Assembly: GCA_937934745.1 (NCBI GenBank)
Contig: CALGZC010000028.1
Location: forward strand, 62,001 to 126,000
DNA: 64,000 nt
Direction: 5' to 3'
Origin: an uncultured Blastocatellia bacterium
GTDB lineage: Bacteria > Acidobacteriota > Blastocatellia > Chloracidobacteriales > Chloracidobacteriaceae
The position numbers and the translations under genes were made by a program. Of this stretch, positions 53,480 to 62,461 are shown piece by piece. Under the pieces are notes generated by a model. That model did no database searches, was not told where the DNA came from, and saw only the letters and a program-made list of their open reading frames with translations. Position 1 is the first letter of the stretch, and every line of letters begins with the position of its first letter.

Positions 53480-53856
53480 CGGCCTCGCTCCCGGTGGCGG
53501 CGGCGCTGATTGGCGGCATTGTCGTTTTCGGCACGCTCGGCGACCTCACGCTCAGCCGAACCATGAAAAGCGTCGGGCAAGGCAAGCTGCAAACTTGGCG
53601 CGACGCCTGCGCCCTGGCCTGGCGAACGCTTGGCGCGGCGGGCTTTTACCTTGGCGTCGCCTGCATGACCGGCGCGTTCCTTTCGCTCCTGGCGGCACTT
53701 TCCGTCGCCCCGGTCAGCCTGGTCGAGCCGGCCACCTCGCTAAGCTTCGTTCTCAACACGCTCGGCGCGCAGTTCATCCTCAAGGAACGGGTGAGCCGCG
53801 AGCGCTGGCTTGGCACGCTGCTTGTCACCGGCGGCGCTTATCTTCTTTTCTTCTGA
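53476..53856 (+). CDS. Four-helix SMR/EamA-type membrane protein (second of a pair)
   Basis: This 126-aa protein has four hydrophobic helices. Landmarks are AALIGGIVVFGTLGDLTLSR, GFYLGVACMTGAFLSLLAAL, VAPVSLVEPATSLSFVLNTL and a closing VSRERWLGTLLVTGGAYLLFF. It shares the small-transporter plan of the preceding gene and starts in its stop codon (ATGA). Two unlike halves made in series are typical of heterodimeric flippases with opposite topology. The gene lies in a frame that continues open upstream across hpnK, so its start can be missed; ATG 53476 is the credible one. The stop codon is in a 15-bp tandem duplication. Confidence 0.85.
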   Translation: MTASLPVAAALIGGIVVFGTLGDLTLSRTMKSVGQGKLQTWRDACALAWRTLGAAGFYLGVACMTGAFLSLLAALSVAPVSLVEPATSLSFVLNTLGAQFILKERVSRERWLGTLLVTGGAYLLFF

Positions 53857-53875
53857 AAGCTTTTCTTCTGAAAGC
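53846..53875. repeat. 15-bp exact tandem duplication across a stop codon
   Basis: TTTTCTTCTGAAAGC twice in tandem; the TGA of the second small transporter is in copy one and an in-frame TGA recurs in copy two. Confidence 0.9.
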
Positions 53876-53947
53876 GAGCGAGCGCCTCGCCTGGCTACCG
53901 GCAGCCCCCCGATGTTACCGACCGACACCGCCACTGGAGACTAACCC

Positions 53948-55126
53948 ATGGGCTTTGCGCTTTGGCTCTTCGCGTTTCTGGCCCTGCTCGTCGTCGCCTC
54001 CTGCGCATACCAGCTCGTTGTCACGCTGGGCACGCTTTGGTTTCGGCGTCTCGCGCGCCTGGAGCGGCGCGCTGCCGACGCCTTCACGCCGCCGGTTAGT
54101 CTAATCAAGCCGATTCGGGGCGCGGATGGCGATACGGAAGCCTGCCTGGAAAGCTTTTTTCAGCAGGATTATCCGCACTACGAAATCGTTTTCGCGCTCC
54201 ATGACCCAAGCGACGTCGCGGTCGCGATCATCGAGCGCCTGAAGCGGGCCTATCCGGCCGTGCCAGCGACCTGCGTTTTCCAGCCGCCGCCACTGGGGAT
54301 CAACCCCAAAGTCGCCAATCTGGCCAACGCCCTAGCCGCGGCGCGGCATGAGATTGTGATTCTGAGCGATGCGGACATCCGGGCGCCGCGCGACTACGCC
54401 CGGCTCGTGGTGCGCCCGCTGCGCGACCCGCGGGTGGGCATCGTCACCTGCCTGTACCGGGGCGTCGCCTCGCGCGGCTTGCCGGCGCGCTTCGAGTGCC
54501 TTGGCATCAGCGCGGATTTCATCGGCAGCGTACTGGTGGCGCGTCTGGTGGAAGGGTTGAGCTTTGCCTTCGGCGCGACGATTGCCACCCGGCAGTCGGT
54601 CATCACGGCCTTCGGCGGGCTGGAACGTTTAGCCGATCACCTTGGGGACGATTACTTGCTCGGCTACCTAGCCCACCAGGCTGGGTATGAAGTGCGACTG
54701 TCCTCCTGTGTGGTTGAAACCAATGTGCCTTGGATGACCTGGCGCGATCTTCTGAGCCATCAACTTCGGTGGGCGCGCACCATTCGGACATCCCGCTTCG
54801 GGGGGTATGTGGGACTTGTGGTGACGCATACCCTTGTGCTCGGCCTGGCACTTGTTGCGGCTTTTCCGACCCTCGCACTGGCCTGGCTCCTGCTTCTCAT
54901 CGGACTGGCGCTACGGTTTCTTGCGGCCTGGCAGACGGCATCGGTCCTCGGCGATCACGCCACCATTCGTCATCTCGGTTGGTTGCCCCTGCGCGACTTA
55001 CTGCATTTCGGGGTTTGGTTGAGTGGTTTTTGGGGAAGCGCCGTCACGTGGCATGGGCAGACATACAGTCTGACAAGGAATGGGTGTCTTGTGCCGGACC
55101 GCTCCTCATTAGGCGTCAATCGGTGA
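53948..55126 (+). CDS. hpnI: Hopanoid biosynthesis glycosyltransferase HpnI
   Basis: This 392-aa membrane GT2 enzyme resembles ceramide glucosyltransferase. An N-terminal helix (WLFAFLALLVVASCAYQLVV) precedes the catalytic domain: SLIKPIRGADGDTEACLES, YEIVFALHDPSD, the metal-binding ILSDADIRAP, HLGDDYLLGYLA and HQLRWARTIRTS (the Q/RxxRW signature). The C-terminus has several further helices. HpnI adds N-acetylglucosamine to bacteriohopanetetrol, and HpnK then deacetylates the product. It follows the small-transporter pair by 91 bases and closes the cluster. Start ATG 53948. Confidence 0.93.
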   Translation: MGFALWLFAFLALLVVASCAYQLVVTLGTLWFRRLARLERRAADAFTPPVSLIKPIRGADGDTEACLESFFQQDYPHYEIVFALHDPSDVAVAIIERLKRAYPAVPATCVFQPPPLGINPKVANLANALAAARHEIVILSDADIRAPRDYARLVVRPLRDPRVGIVTCLYRGVASRGLPARFECLGISADFIGSVLVARLVEGLSFAFGATIATRQSVITAFGGLERLADHLGDDYLLGYLAHQAGYEVRLSSCVVETNVPWMTWRDLLSHQLRWARTIRTSRFGGYVGLVVTHTLVLGLALVAAFPTLALAWLLLLIGLALRFLAAWQTASVLGDHATIRHLGWLPLRDLLHFGVWLSGFWGSAVTWHGQTYSLTRNGCLVPDRSSLGVNR

Positions 55127-55331
55127 TGGGCACCGACCTTGACCATCGGCACCGGTGGCCCTGGCAGACATCGTTCCCAGTTCTGTCGCGGGTTGTAATT
55201 TAGTCGCCTTTTGGTATGTTTTCGGACAATTTCTGACCATCCCCGCTTGTCATGTGCCACGCACCTGCCACCGTCTGCTGGATGCCACCTTGGCTCTTGT
55301 TGTCGAAAACGGTCTTTCCGAGGAAATGCCC

Positions 55332-57131
55332 ATGCGCCGTTTGTCGCTTTGCTGCCCTACTTTCCCCTGCCTGGCGAGCGTCGCCGTTGCGTTGCTCACG
55401 ACCATCCTGCCGGCGCTCTCTGCCTGCGGCTCGCGCAACATTGCCGGCAGTCAGGCCGTCATTACCCCACCACCCCAGACGCAGGCGCTCAACAAACCCC
55501 TGTGTCCAACACCAAACGAACGCGCACTCTCTGTCAACGACGTAACCCAGATCATCACGCAGGCCGTGACGCGGGCTGTGGCCCTGAACCTTCGGGCCAC
55601 GATTGCCGTAACCGACCGGGAAGCGAATGTCCTCGCAGTGTTTCGGATGACGGGCGCCAATCCGAGCACGTTGATTTCCGGCGGGCCGCTCGGCGGGCGC
55701 GCCATCCCCAGTGAGCTGGCCGCCATTTCCAAAGCCGGAACGTGTGCCTTTTTTGCTACGACGGGCAATGCCTTCACACCACGCACGGCGAGCTTCATCA
55801 TCCAGGAGCATTTCCCACCGGGGGTGGCGTTTACCCGGGGCGGGCCGCTGTTCGGCGTGCAGTTCTCGAGCCTGCTCTTCAGTGACATCAACCCGCGGCT
55901 GCCGTTGGGGCTGTCGGCCGACGCCGGCGGGGCGCCACTTTACATCGGCGATTCACCCGTCGGGGGCATCGGCGTCGAACTCGACGGGAGCTACACCTTT
56001 GACCCAGACCCCACGGACAACGACCAAGCGCCGGAAGAACTCATTGCCGTTGCCGGCACGCGCGGCTTTGAAGCTCCGGCCGACATTCGTGGTCACCAAA
56101 TTCTGGTGGACGGTATTGCGTTGCGCTTCGTTAATGCCCCCCCACCAACCGCCGAACCGTTGGTCAACCTGGCGACACAGGGCACTTTCATGGTCATTCC
56201 GGCCTTTGGCACGCAGGCAACACCCCGGGCCGGGGTGCCGTTCCTCGGTCCAGGTAGCCAGTTTACCTGCGGGACACTCGGTGGGCGTCCGGTACGGATC
56301 TTTATGCCGCTTGCCGCTATTGTACCGAGCGCTCAGCTTTCGGTCGCCGAAGTCGAGCGCCTGCTGAGTCAAGCCATTCAGCAGGCTTACTCGACCCGCG
56401 CCGGCATCCGGCGTCCGATCAACAACTTTGCCGAAGTCAATGTGGCCGTCGTGGATGCCAACGGCAACCTCCTGGGGCTGCGCGGAACGCCTGACGCCCC
56501 GGTCTTCGGGCTGGATGTCTGCGTGCAGAAAGCGCGCTCCGCAGCCTTTATGAGCAACCCGAACGCCGGCGCGATTTTCAACGCCGCCGGGTTGGGAGCC
56601 TACGTCAGCCGGGCGGCAGCCGACGGCATTCAGCTCAACGGCTCGGTCGCCTTTAGCTGTCGCGGCTTGGGCGACCTACACCGTCCGTTCTTCCCTGACG
56701 GTATTGACTGCACCGGCTCAAATCCCTGTGTGCCGAACGCGCCGGGACCGTTTTCCACTGCCAGCCGCCTTTTCACCAACACGAACGTGTGGAGTCCGTT
56801 CAACACGGGGCTGCAACTTGACCTCATTGCCGGATCACTGGTGGACATTCTCTCCAACTATGTCAATCCAGGGAGCGTGCCGGTCACCCGGCGGCCGCCG
56901 GCCAACCTCCGCAACGGGCTTCAGATTTTCGCCGGCGGTGTGCCACTGTACAAAAACGGGGTTCTTGTCGGCGGCATCGGCATCAGCGGCGATGGTATTG
57001 ACCAGGATGACATTATCGCCGCATTCGGCTCGGCCGGCTTTGAAGCGCCGGCCAACATTCGGAGCGATCAACTCATTGTGCGCGGCGTTCGGATTGCATT
57101 TGTCAAGTTCCCGGCGAATCCGAACCTGTGA
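55332..57131 (+). CDS. Lipoprotein with duplicated GlcG/HbpS-like domains
   Basis: The 599-aa protein starts with a lipoprotein signal (VAVALLTTILPALSACGS; the Cys is the likely lipid site). Two GlcG/HbpS-type domains follow: the first about residues 60-270 (VNDVTQIITQAVTRAVAL, IAVTDREANVLAVFRM) and the second about 335-590 (SVAEVERLLSQAIQQAY, VAVVDANGNLLGLRG). Each ends with a GGAPLY/GGVPLY...VGGIG strand and FEAPA(D/N)IR. GlcG-like domains bind haem or small molecules, and HbpS senses redox state. A nine-haem cytochrome gene follows 48 bases downstream. The ATG at 55332 follows GAGGAA. Confidence 0.82.
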   Translation: MRRLSLCCPTFPCLASVAVALLTTILPALSACGSRNIAGSQAVITPPPQTQALNKPLCPTPNERALSVNDVTQIITQAVTRAVALNLRATIAVTDREANVLAVFRMTGANPSTLISGGPLGGRAIPSELAAISKAGTCAFFATTGNAFTPRTASFIIQEHFPPGVAFTRGGPLFGVQFSSLLFSDINPRLPLGLSADAGGAPLYIGDSPVGGIGVELDGSYTFDPDPTDNDQAPEELIAVAGTRGFEAPADIRGHQILVDGIALRFVNAPPPTAEPLVNLATQGTFMVIPAFGTQATPRAGVPFLGPGSQFTCGTLGGRPVRIFMPLAAIVPSAQLSVAEVERLLSQAIQQAYSTRAGIRRPINNFAEVNVAVVDANGNLLGLRGTPDAPVFGLDVCVQKARSAAFMSNPNAGAIFNAAGLGAYVSRAAADGIQLNGSVAFSCRGLGDLHRPFFPDGIDCTGSNPCVPNAPGPFSTASRLFTNTNVWSPFNTGLQLDLIAGSLVDILSNYVNPGSVPVTRRPPANLRNGLQIFAGGVPLYKNGVLVGGIGISGDGIDQDDIIAAFGSAGFEAPANIRSDQLIVRGVRIAFVKFPANPNL

Positions 57132-57179
57132 AACCAACCCGGACACCGACGGCGGTGGCCGACGTGTGAGGGTAGCAAG

Positions 57180-58565
57180 ATGGCTCAGCAAGGGTGGATC
57201 AAGCTGGCTTTTGTGTGGCTGGTGCTGCTCGGTGCCGGTTGGTTCAGCCTGGCGCAGCAAGCGCCACAGCAACCGCCGGTGACAGCAGTGGGCAGCACGG
57301 AGCCGATTTATCCACCGGCGCCGGAAGACAACCTACCGGATGGCATCTTTCGCCACGACCAGCACCCGACCGGCGAGGTCGCGGTTGTGGACAAGGCGTT
57401 GATCCGGTTCAATGGCGGCAAGCCGACCATCCGGCTCGACTGCAACTACTGCCATCTCGTGGATCCGAAGGAAGTGCGCGCCGACGGCTTTGGCACGTAC
57501 CCACTGGAGACGCCGGCCTACCTGAAGCGCTTTACCGGGCGCAAAGCGCCGGTCAACCACTCGGCCTGTACCGGTTGTCACGACTTTACAGTGACGCCGG
57601 GCAATCGCGCCCGTCTGGCGCAGCTCCAGGTGATGTGCAGCATTTGTCACAACGGTCCACCGGTTGGACAAACGGCAAAAGCGATTCATCCGTTCCCCAA
57701 TCCAACCCGCCAAACCCAGTTTGGGGTCCTGTACTCCCACGCCCTCTCGGCGCATGCGAAGGAAAGCTGCGAAAGTTGCCACCAAGTTCAGCCACGGCCG
57801 ACGCTGACGGGGACTCAGGAGACGCCCATCCGCAACGTCTATGCGTCGCGTCCCGCACATCGTGAGTGCTTTGTCTGCCACATTGAAAACGCCAGGGAGC
57901 TGACGGGTCGGGAGCCCGCAGAGCCATATGCGACCCACTGTGCCGGCTGTCATCCACCAGAACGCGATCCCAACCGCCGTCTGTTGCGTGCCCCGCGCTA
58001 TACGGCGCTCACAGCAACGTTTCAGCACGGCAGCCACCATGCCGTTTTCAATCGTCAGTGGAATCCGAGCAAGCCGTTTGAAACCATCGAGTTCCTCAAC
58101 GGGCTGGGCAAGGTGACGCCGCTTGAAGCGATGACGCATCCCGATGCGGCCACCAAACAGACGGCGCTTTCCTGCAAGAGCTGCCATGGAAACCTCCTGG
58201 CCCTCACGAAGGAACTGCGTGATGCGCGCCCGAAGCGCGGCAAAAAGACCCCGGAAGCGTTTGCCGATGAAAAACTCGCCTGGGACCGGCTGGTGCAGAC
58301 GACCTTCCGGCGCCATCCAACCTATCCCGCCAATCTGGCGTGCGCCGGCTGCCATGGCTTCGAGCGTATTGAGAAAGTCAACGAAAAGGACCCCAAAGAG
58401 CGCGCCCAACGACTCGGTCCCTTGCCTGCTTTTGCCCCAGAGCGGCATAATTTTATCTCGGTGTTCAACATCGGAAGTTGTGATCGGTGCCACCCGCCAA
58501 CCGTGAGTAAGACGAAACCGGAAAGCCACAAGCTGCGTCGGCCGGGAACAGAGAACGGCCGGTAG
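57180..58565 (+). CDS. Nine-haem c-type cytochrome
   Basis: This 461-aa exported protein has an N-terminal signal or anchor helix (LAFVWLVLLGAGWFSLA) and nine CxxCH haem sites: CNYCH, CTGCH, CSICH, CESCH, CFVCH, CAGCH, CKSCH, CAGCH and CDRCH. Many additional His residues (for example HDQHPTGEV, FQHGSHHAVF) could serve as distal ligands, as in cytochrome c3-type and decahaem electron carriers. It likely moves electrons in the periplasm or at the outer membrane. It is paired with the duplicated GlcG-like lipoprotein and is followed, in the same direction, by rsmB. No quinol oxidase partner is adjacent. Confidence 0.92.
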   Translation: MAQQGWIKLAFVWLVLLGAGWFSLAQQAPQQPPVTAVGSTEPIYPPAPEDNLPDGIFRHDQHPTGEVAVVDKALIRFNGGKPTIRLDCNYCHLVDPKEVRADGFGTYPLETPAYLKRFTGRKAPVNHSACTGCHDFTVTPGNRARLAQLQVMCSICHNGPPVGQTAKAIHPFPNPTRQTQFGVLYSHALSAHAKESCESCHQVQPRPTLTGTQETPIRNVYASRPAHRECFVCHIENARELTGREPAEPYATHCAGCHPPERDPNRRLLRAPRYTALTATFQHGSHHAVFNRQWNPSKPFETIEFLNGLGKVTPLEAMTHPDAATKQTALSCKSCHGNLLALTKELRDARPKRGKKTPEAFADEKLAWDRLVQTTFRRHPTYPANLACAGCHGFERIEKVNEKDPKERAQRLGPLPAFAPERHNFISVFNIGSCDRCHPPTVSKTKPESHKLRRPGTENGR

Positions 58566-58589
58566 TCGGGACAAATCACACCGTTGCTT

Positions 58590-60161
58590 ATGCGCATGCG
58601 TATCTCGGCATCAGAATCACCGAATCTATCTGTGCCGACGACAGTGCCGACCGAGCCGCGGGCAATTAGCCGTGCGCGGCGGGCGGCTTTTCTGGCGCTG
58701 ATCCGTGTCGAGAGGGACGATGCCTGGGCGGATGAAGCGTTAGATGCCGCGTTTGCGCGCGTTGCGCCAAGCGGTTTGACCGAACAACTGGACGCCGACC
58801 GGCGCTTGGCGACCGAAATTGTCCTTGGCGTCCTGCGCTGGCGCGGCAAGCTGGACGCCCAACTGCGGGGACATGTTGGACGTGAGCTAGCGGCCCTTGA
58901 CCCGGCAGTACGAACGGCGCTGCGCATGGGGCTTTACCAAATCTTGTATTTGACGCGTATCCCTCCGTTCGCCGTCGTGCACGATGCCGTCGAACTGGTC
59001 AAGCAGTCCTCCGAAACCAGCCATGGGGCGGGATTTGTCAATGCCGTTCTCCGTGAGATTCTGCGCCAGCGCGGGGTTGATAACAGCCAGTTGGCGCCGG
59101 CTCGGCGCATTCTCAAGAAACCGCCGCCCCCGCCGACCCCGGCCAAGCGCGTTCGCCGCCGGACGATCCTGCCCCCGCCACCCCCTGCGGAAGCGTCCAC
59201 CATCCTGGATCGGGAGGCAGAGTTATCGCACCCAGCCTGGCTGCTGAGCCACTGGGCGCGGGCGCTCGGTGAAGCCCGCGCTACGTGCCTTGCGGCCGCG
59301 AACAACCAGCCGGCGCCGACGTTTGTCTGGCTCAATCCCCTGCGCCAACGCCCGGCCACAACCCGGGAGCAGTTGGAAGCGGCCGGTTTGGAGCTTAAAC
59401 CCGTCGCCGGCCTCGACGATGAAGGCTATGAGGTGACCGGTGGAAACCTGGCGGTGCTCGGCCCGTTCATTGACAACGGAACAGTGTACGTGCAGGATGC
59501 CGGCTCACAGCGCGTTGCACGCTGGTTAGGTGTTTGCCCTGGGCAGCGCGTCCTCGATATGTGTGCAGCACCCGGTGGCAAGACGGCTCAGCTCGCCGCA
59601 CAAATGCATAACGAAGGGACAATTACAGCGCTTGACCTGCACCCCCACCGGGTCGCGGCAATGGAACGCAATCTTGCGCGCCTCGGCGTCCAGATTGCCC
59701 GGTGCTACACGGCCGACGCCACCGCGGAGACCTTGGTTTCGACCGCCGATCACCGACGGTCACGCAAGAAGCTGCCTTTTTCGTTGTTCCCCGACTCATT
59801 TGACGCCGTTTTGGTTGACGCGCCCTGTTCGGGAACGGGGACGCTCCGCCGCCACCCGGAGATCAAATGGCGGCTGACTCTGCGTAAGCTAGCCGAATTT
59901 GCCGGTCTGCAGACGAAACTGCTGTGGAACGCCGCGCGCGTCGTCAAGCCAGGCGGTGTACTGCTCTATGCTGTTTGCTCGCTGGAGCTCCGCGAAGGCG
60001 AAGAGGTTCTGCGCACCTTTCTCAAACATCACCGGCACTTTATGCTTGCCCCCCCACCTGATGCCGGCGATGCCCTCACCAGTGAGGGCTTTCTACGCCT
60101 CTGGCCAGACCAGGACGGAACAGACGGCTTTTTTGCCGCCCGCCTGTGCCGCCAAAGCTGA
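58590..60161 (+). CDS. rsmB: 16S rRNA (cytosine-967-C5)-methyltransferase
   Basis: The 523-aa protein has an N-terminal NusB-like RNA-binding domain (about 30-165; ALIRVERDDAWADEALDAAF, RMGLYQILYLTRIPPFAVV) and a C-terminal SAM methyltransferase domain. The latter has QRVLDMCAAPGGKTAQLAAQ (SAM), VDAPCSGTGTLRRHPEIKW (motif IV Pro-Cys) and LYAVCSLELREGEEVL (motif VI catalytic Cys). Between them is an unusual Pro-rich basic insert (LKKPPPPPTPAKRVRRRTIL). The ATG at 58590 is used; a TTG two codons upstream exists. bshA starts 27 bases downstream. Confidence 0.93.
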   Translation: MRMRISASESPNLSVPTTVPTEPRAISRARRAAFLALIRVERDDAWADEALDAAFARVAPSGLTEQLDADRRLATEIVLGVLRWRGKLDAQLRGHVGRELAALDPAVRTALRMGLYQILYLTRIPPFAVVHDAVELVKQSSETSHGAGFVNAVLREILRQRGVDNSQLAPARRILKKPPPPPTPAKRVRRRTILPPPPPAEASTILDREAELSHPAWLLSHWARALGEARATCLAAANNQPAPTFVWLNPLRQRPATTREQLEAAGLELKPVAGLDDEGYEVTGGNLAVLGPFIDNGTVYVQDAGSQRVARWLGVCPGQRVLDMCAAPGGKTAQLAAQMHNEGTITALDLHPHRVAAMERNLARLGVQIARCYTADATAETLVSTADHRRSRKKLPFSLFPDSFDAVLVDAPCSGTGTLRRHPEIKWRLTLRKLAEFAGLQTKLLWNAARVVKPGGVLLYAVCSLELREGEEVLRTFLKHHRHFMLAPPPDAGDALTSEGFLRLWPDQDGTDGFFAARLCRQS

Positions 60162-60188
60162 GGACGTCTCCGTGGAGAAACTCCCACT

Positions 60189-61346
60189 GTGAAGATCGGC
60201 ATTACCTGCTATTCGTCATACGGCGGCAGTGGCATTGTTGCCTCTGAACTTGGGTTAGAACTCGCGGCGCGCGGTCATGACGTGCATTTCATTTGTGCGA
60301 CCTTGCCGCTGCGCCTGTCGCCCCGGCCGGACCACTTGTACTTCCATGAGGTCGAAGCCACGAACTACACCCTCTTCGACGCCGCTCCCTACGCGCTGGC
60401 GTTGGCCGTCCGCATGGCGGAAGTCGCGCTCGAATACGAACTCGACCTCCTGCACGTTCACTACGCCATTCCGCATTCCGTGAGTGCCTTTCTGGCACGC
60501 GAGATGCTCAAGGAGACCCGTCCTGTTCCCTTCATTACGACTTTGCATGGGACAGACATCACACTGGTGGGAACAGATCGCTCCTACCTGCCGATTACAC
60601 GCTTTGCCATTCGCCAAAGTGACGGGGTGACGGCCGTTTCCGAGTACTTGCGCGCCGAAACCTGCCGTGAGTTTGACATTTGCACCGACACGCCGATTGA
60701 GGTCATTCCCAACTTTATCAACAGTGAGGCCTACCGCCGGGTGGAAAACCCCGCCCTGCGGGCGACGTTCGCCCGCGACGATGAGCCGGTACTCGTTCAC
60801 GTTTCAAACTTCCGCGCCGTCAAACGCCCCACCGACTGCATCCGTATTGCGGCGCGGCTGAGCCGCCACCTACCGGTGCAACTGGTCATGGTGGGCGACG
60901 GGCCGGAACGGGCCCAGGCACAATGGTTAGCGCGTCAGAAGGGCATCGCCGACCGGGTCCACTTTGTCGGCAAGCAGCCGGACATTGCGACCTACCTTTC
61001 AATTGCCGACGTGTTACTGTTGCCAAGCGAGTCGGAGTCGTTCGGATTGGCGGCCCTGGAAGCCATGGCCTGCGAGGTGCCCGTCATTGCGAGCTGCACG
61101 GGTGGACTCCCGGAAGTGGTTACGCCCGGGGAAACAGGTTTTCTGGCAGAAGTCGGTGACATTCAGGCGATGGCTGAGCACGCCGAGCGCATTTTGACCG
61201 ACGCTGCCCTCCGCGCCCGGATGCGCACAGCCTGCCGGCGCATCGCGGTCGAGCGGTTCAACGCCAACGACATTGTTGCCCGCTACGAGGCCTACTACAC
61301 CCGGATTCTCGACAACTTCACCGTCCGCCGCCGGGGCGGTGCATAA
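60189..61346 (+). CDS. bshA: N-acetyl-alpha-D-glucosaminyl L-malate synthase
   Basis: This 385-aa GT4 glycosyltransferase catalyses the first step of bacillithiol synthesis. The opening [51 protein letters not shown] and the C-terminal [19 protein letters not shown] with GGLPEVV are close to the BshA pattern. Bacillithiol is a low-molecular-weight thiol for redox balance; bshB and bshC were not found in this window. The start is GTG at 60189, which is required to keep the conserved N-terminus. It is co-directional with rsmB and separated from the actA gene by 435 bases. Confidence 0.93.
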   Translation: MKIGITCYSSYGGSGIVASELGLELAARGHDVHFICATLPLRLSPRPDHLYFHEVEATNYTLFDAAPYALALAVRMAEVALEYELDLLHVHYAIPHSVSAFLAREMLKETRPVPFITTLHGTDITLVGTDRSYLPITRFAIRQSDGVTAVSEYLRAETCREFDICTDTPIEVIPNFINSEAYRRVENPALRATFARDDEPVLVHVSNFRAVKRPTDCIRIAARLSRHLPVQLVMVGDGPERAQAQWLARQKGIADRVHFVGKQPDIATYLSIADVLLLPSESESFGLAALEAMACEVPVIASCTGGLPEVVTPGETGFLAEVGDIQAMAEHAERILTDAALRARMRTACRRIAVERFNANDIVARYEAYYTRILDNFTVRRRGGA

Positions 61347-61781
61347 GACTCACCCCGCAGGCAGGCGCACTGCCGCGTGTACCGTCTGTGCGCCGGCTGG
61401 ACTGGTGACCTGTGATTTTTTGCAAAAAACCCCTTGGAATGTTTGAAAGGTTACGCTAGATTGGCGTCGTTTCGTGAGGTAGCGCACGAAGCAACCCCTC
61501 TGGAGGTGGTCAGTGCCTTACCCTCCGCGCCACCTGATGCCACTGCGCTCGGTAAGCGAAACCCGCGCTCTTTGAGCGTCCATTGTGTGACCATTCCCCC
61601 CGAAGACAATCGCGTGAGGCGAAAGTTGGGATGCGGCGACTCGGTTGCCACCTGAAACAAACGTGAACACGTCCTGGCATAGAGAACTACGTCCTGTTGT
61701 CCCCGGCGTCCGTCCCCCGTGCGCCGGACGGCGTGTGCTGTGGCTGCGATGGGCAGCCATGGCGGTGTAAAGGGAGTTGAT
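61347..61781. other. Intergenic spacer upstream of alternative complex III, 435 bases
   Basis: No convincing gene. It contains a promoter candidate at 61434-61462 with the AT-rich palindrome TTTTTTGCAAAAAA (61416-61429) directly upstream, in the position of an UP element. The leader to actA would be about 310 bases. Confidence 0.45.
61434..61462 (+). promoter_or_regulatory. Candidate sigma70 promoter of the alternative complex III operon
   Basis: TTGGAA (61434-61439) and TAGATT (61457-61462), 17 bases apart, each with four of six consensus matches, behind an AT-rich stretch. Confidence 0.45.
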
Positions 61782-62450
61782 ATGGCTCAACATTTCCACC
61801 GCAGCATGAACACCGTTGCGAAGGTTTCGATCTTCGGGGCGGTGTTCATTATCGGATTTGGCGCGTGGCTGCTGCTTGAGATTAATCGCTCGTCCAATGT
61901 GACCAATGTGGGCATTGCTCTGCCCCAACCAGTACAGTTCAGCCACCAGCACCACGTTGCCGGCCTCGGCATCGAGTGCCGCTACTGCCACACCTCGGTT
62001 GAGCACTCCGCTTTTGCCAACATTCCTCCGATGTCAACCTGCATGAACTGCCATCAGCAAATTTGGTTCGGTGCGCCGATGCTGGAGCCGGTGCGCGTGA
62101 GCTGGAAATCTGGGCAGGCGCTGGAATGGAACCGCGTTCACAACCTTGGTGACTACGTGTATTTCAACCACGGTATCCATGTACAAAAGGGCATCGGCTG
62201 TGTCTCTTGCCACGGGCGCGTAGACCAAATGCAGCTGGTGTACAAAGACCAGCCCCACACGATGGAGTGGTGTCTGAGCTGCCACCGTAATCCGGCCCAA
62301 CACATCCGCCCGCGTGATCAAGTCTTCAACATGACGTGGAAACCGGAAGACATCGGCGAAACGCAAGCCACCCTGGGCGCACGTCTCGTCAAGGAATACA
62401 ACATCGAGTCACCCCGCAAACTCACGAGCTGCTCGACTTGTCACCACTGA
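61782..62450 (+). CDS. actA: Alternative complex III pentahaem cytochrome subunit ActA
   Basis: The 222-aa protein has one N-terminal transmembrane helix (VSIFGAVFIIGFGAWLLLEI) and five CxxCH haem sites: CRYCH, CMNCH, CVSCH, CLSCH and CSTCH. The FSHQHHVAGLGIECRYCH block is typical of ActA. ACIII oxidises quinol and passes electrons to cytochrome c or directly to an oxidase, replacing the bc1 complex; in phototrophs it serves cyclic electron flow. The ATG at 61782 follows AAAGGGAG. actB starts 11 bases after the stop. Confidence 0.95.
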   Translation: MAQHFHRSMNTVAKVSIFGAVFIIGFGAWLLLEINRSSNVTNVGIALPQPVQFSHQHHVAGLGIECRYCHTSVEHSAFANIPPMSTCMNCHQQIWFGAPMLEPVRVSWKSGQALEWNRVHNLGDYVYFNHGIHVQKGIGCVSCHGRVDQMQLVYKDQPHTMEWCLSCHRNPAQHIRPRDQVFNMTWKPEDIGETQATLGARLVKEYNIESPRKLTSCSTCHH

Positions 62451-62461
62451 AGCGCGACGCT

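Noticed and set aside
61434-61655. A 73-codon frame upstream of actA.
   Set aside because: No family pattern and no ribosome site, and it overlaps the promoter candidate. It is better read as the leader region.
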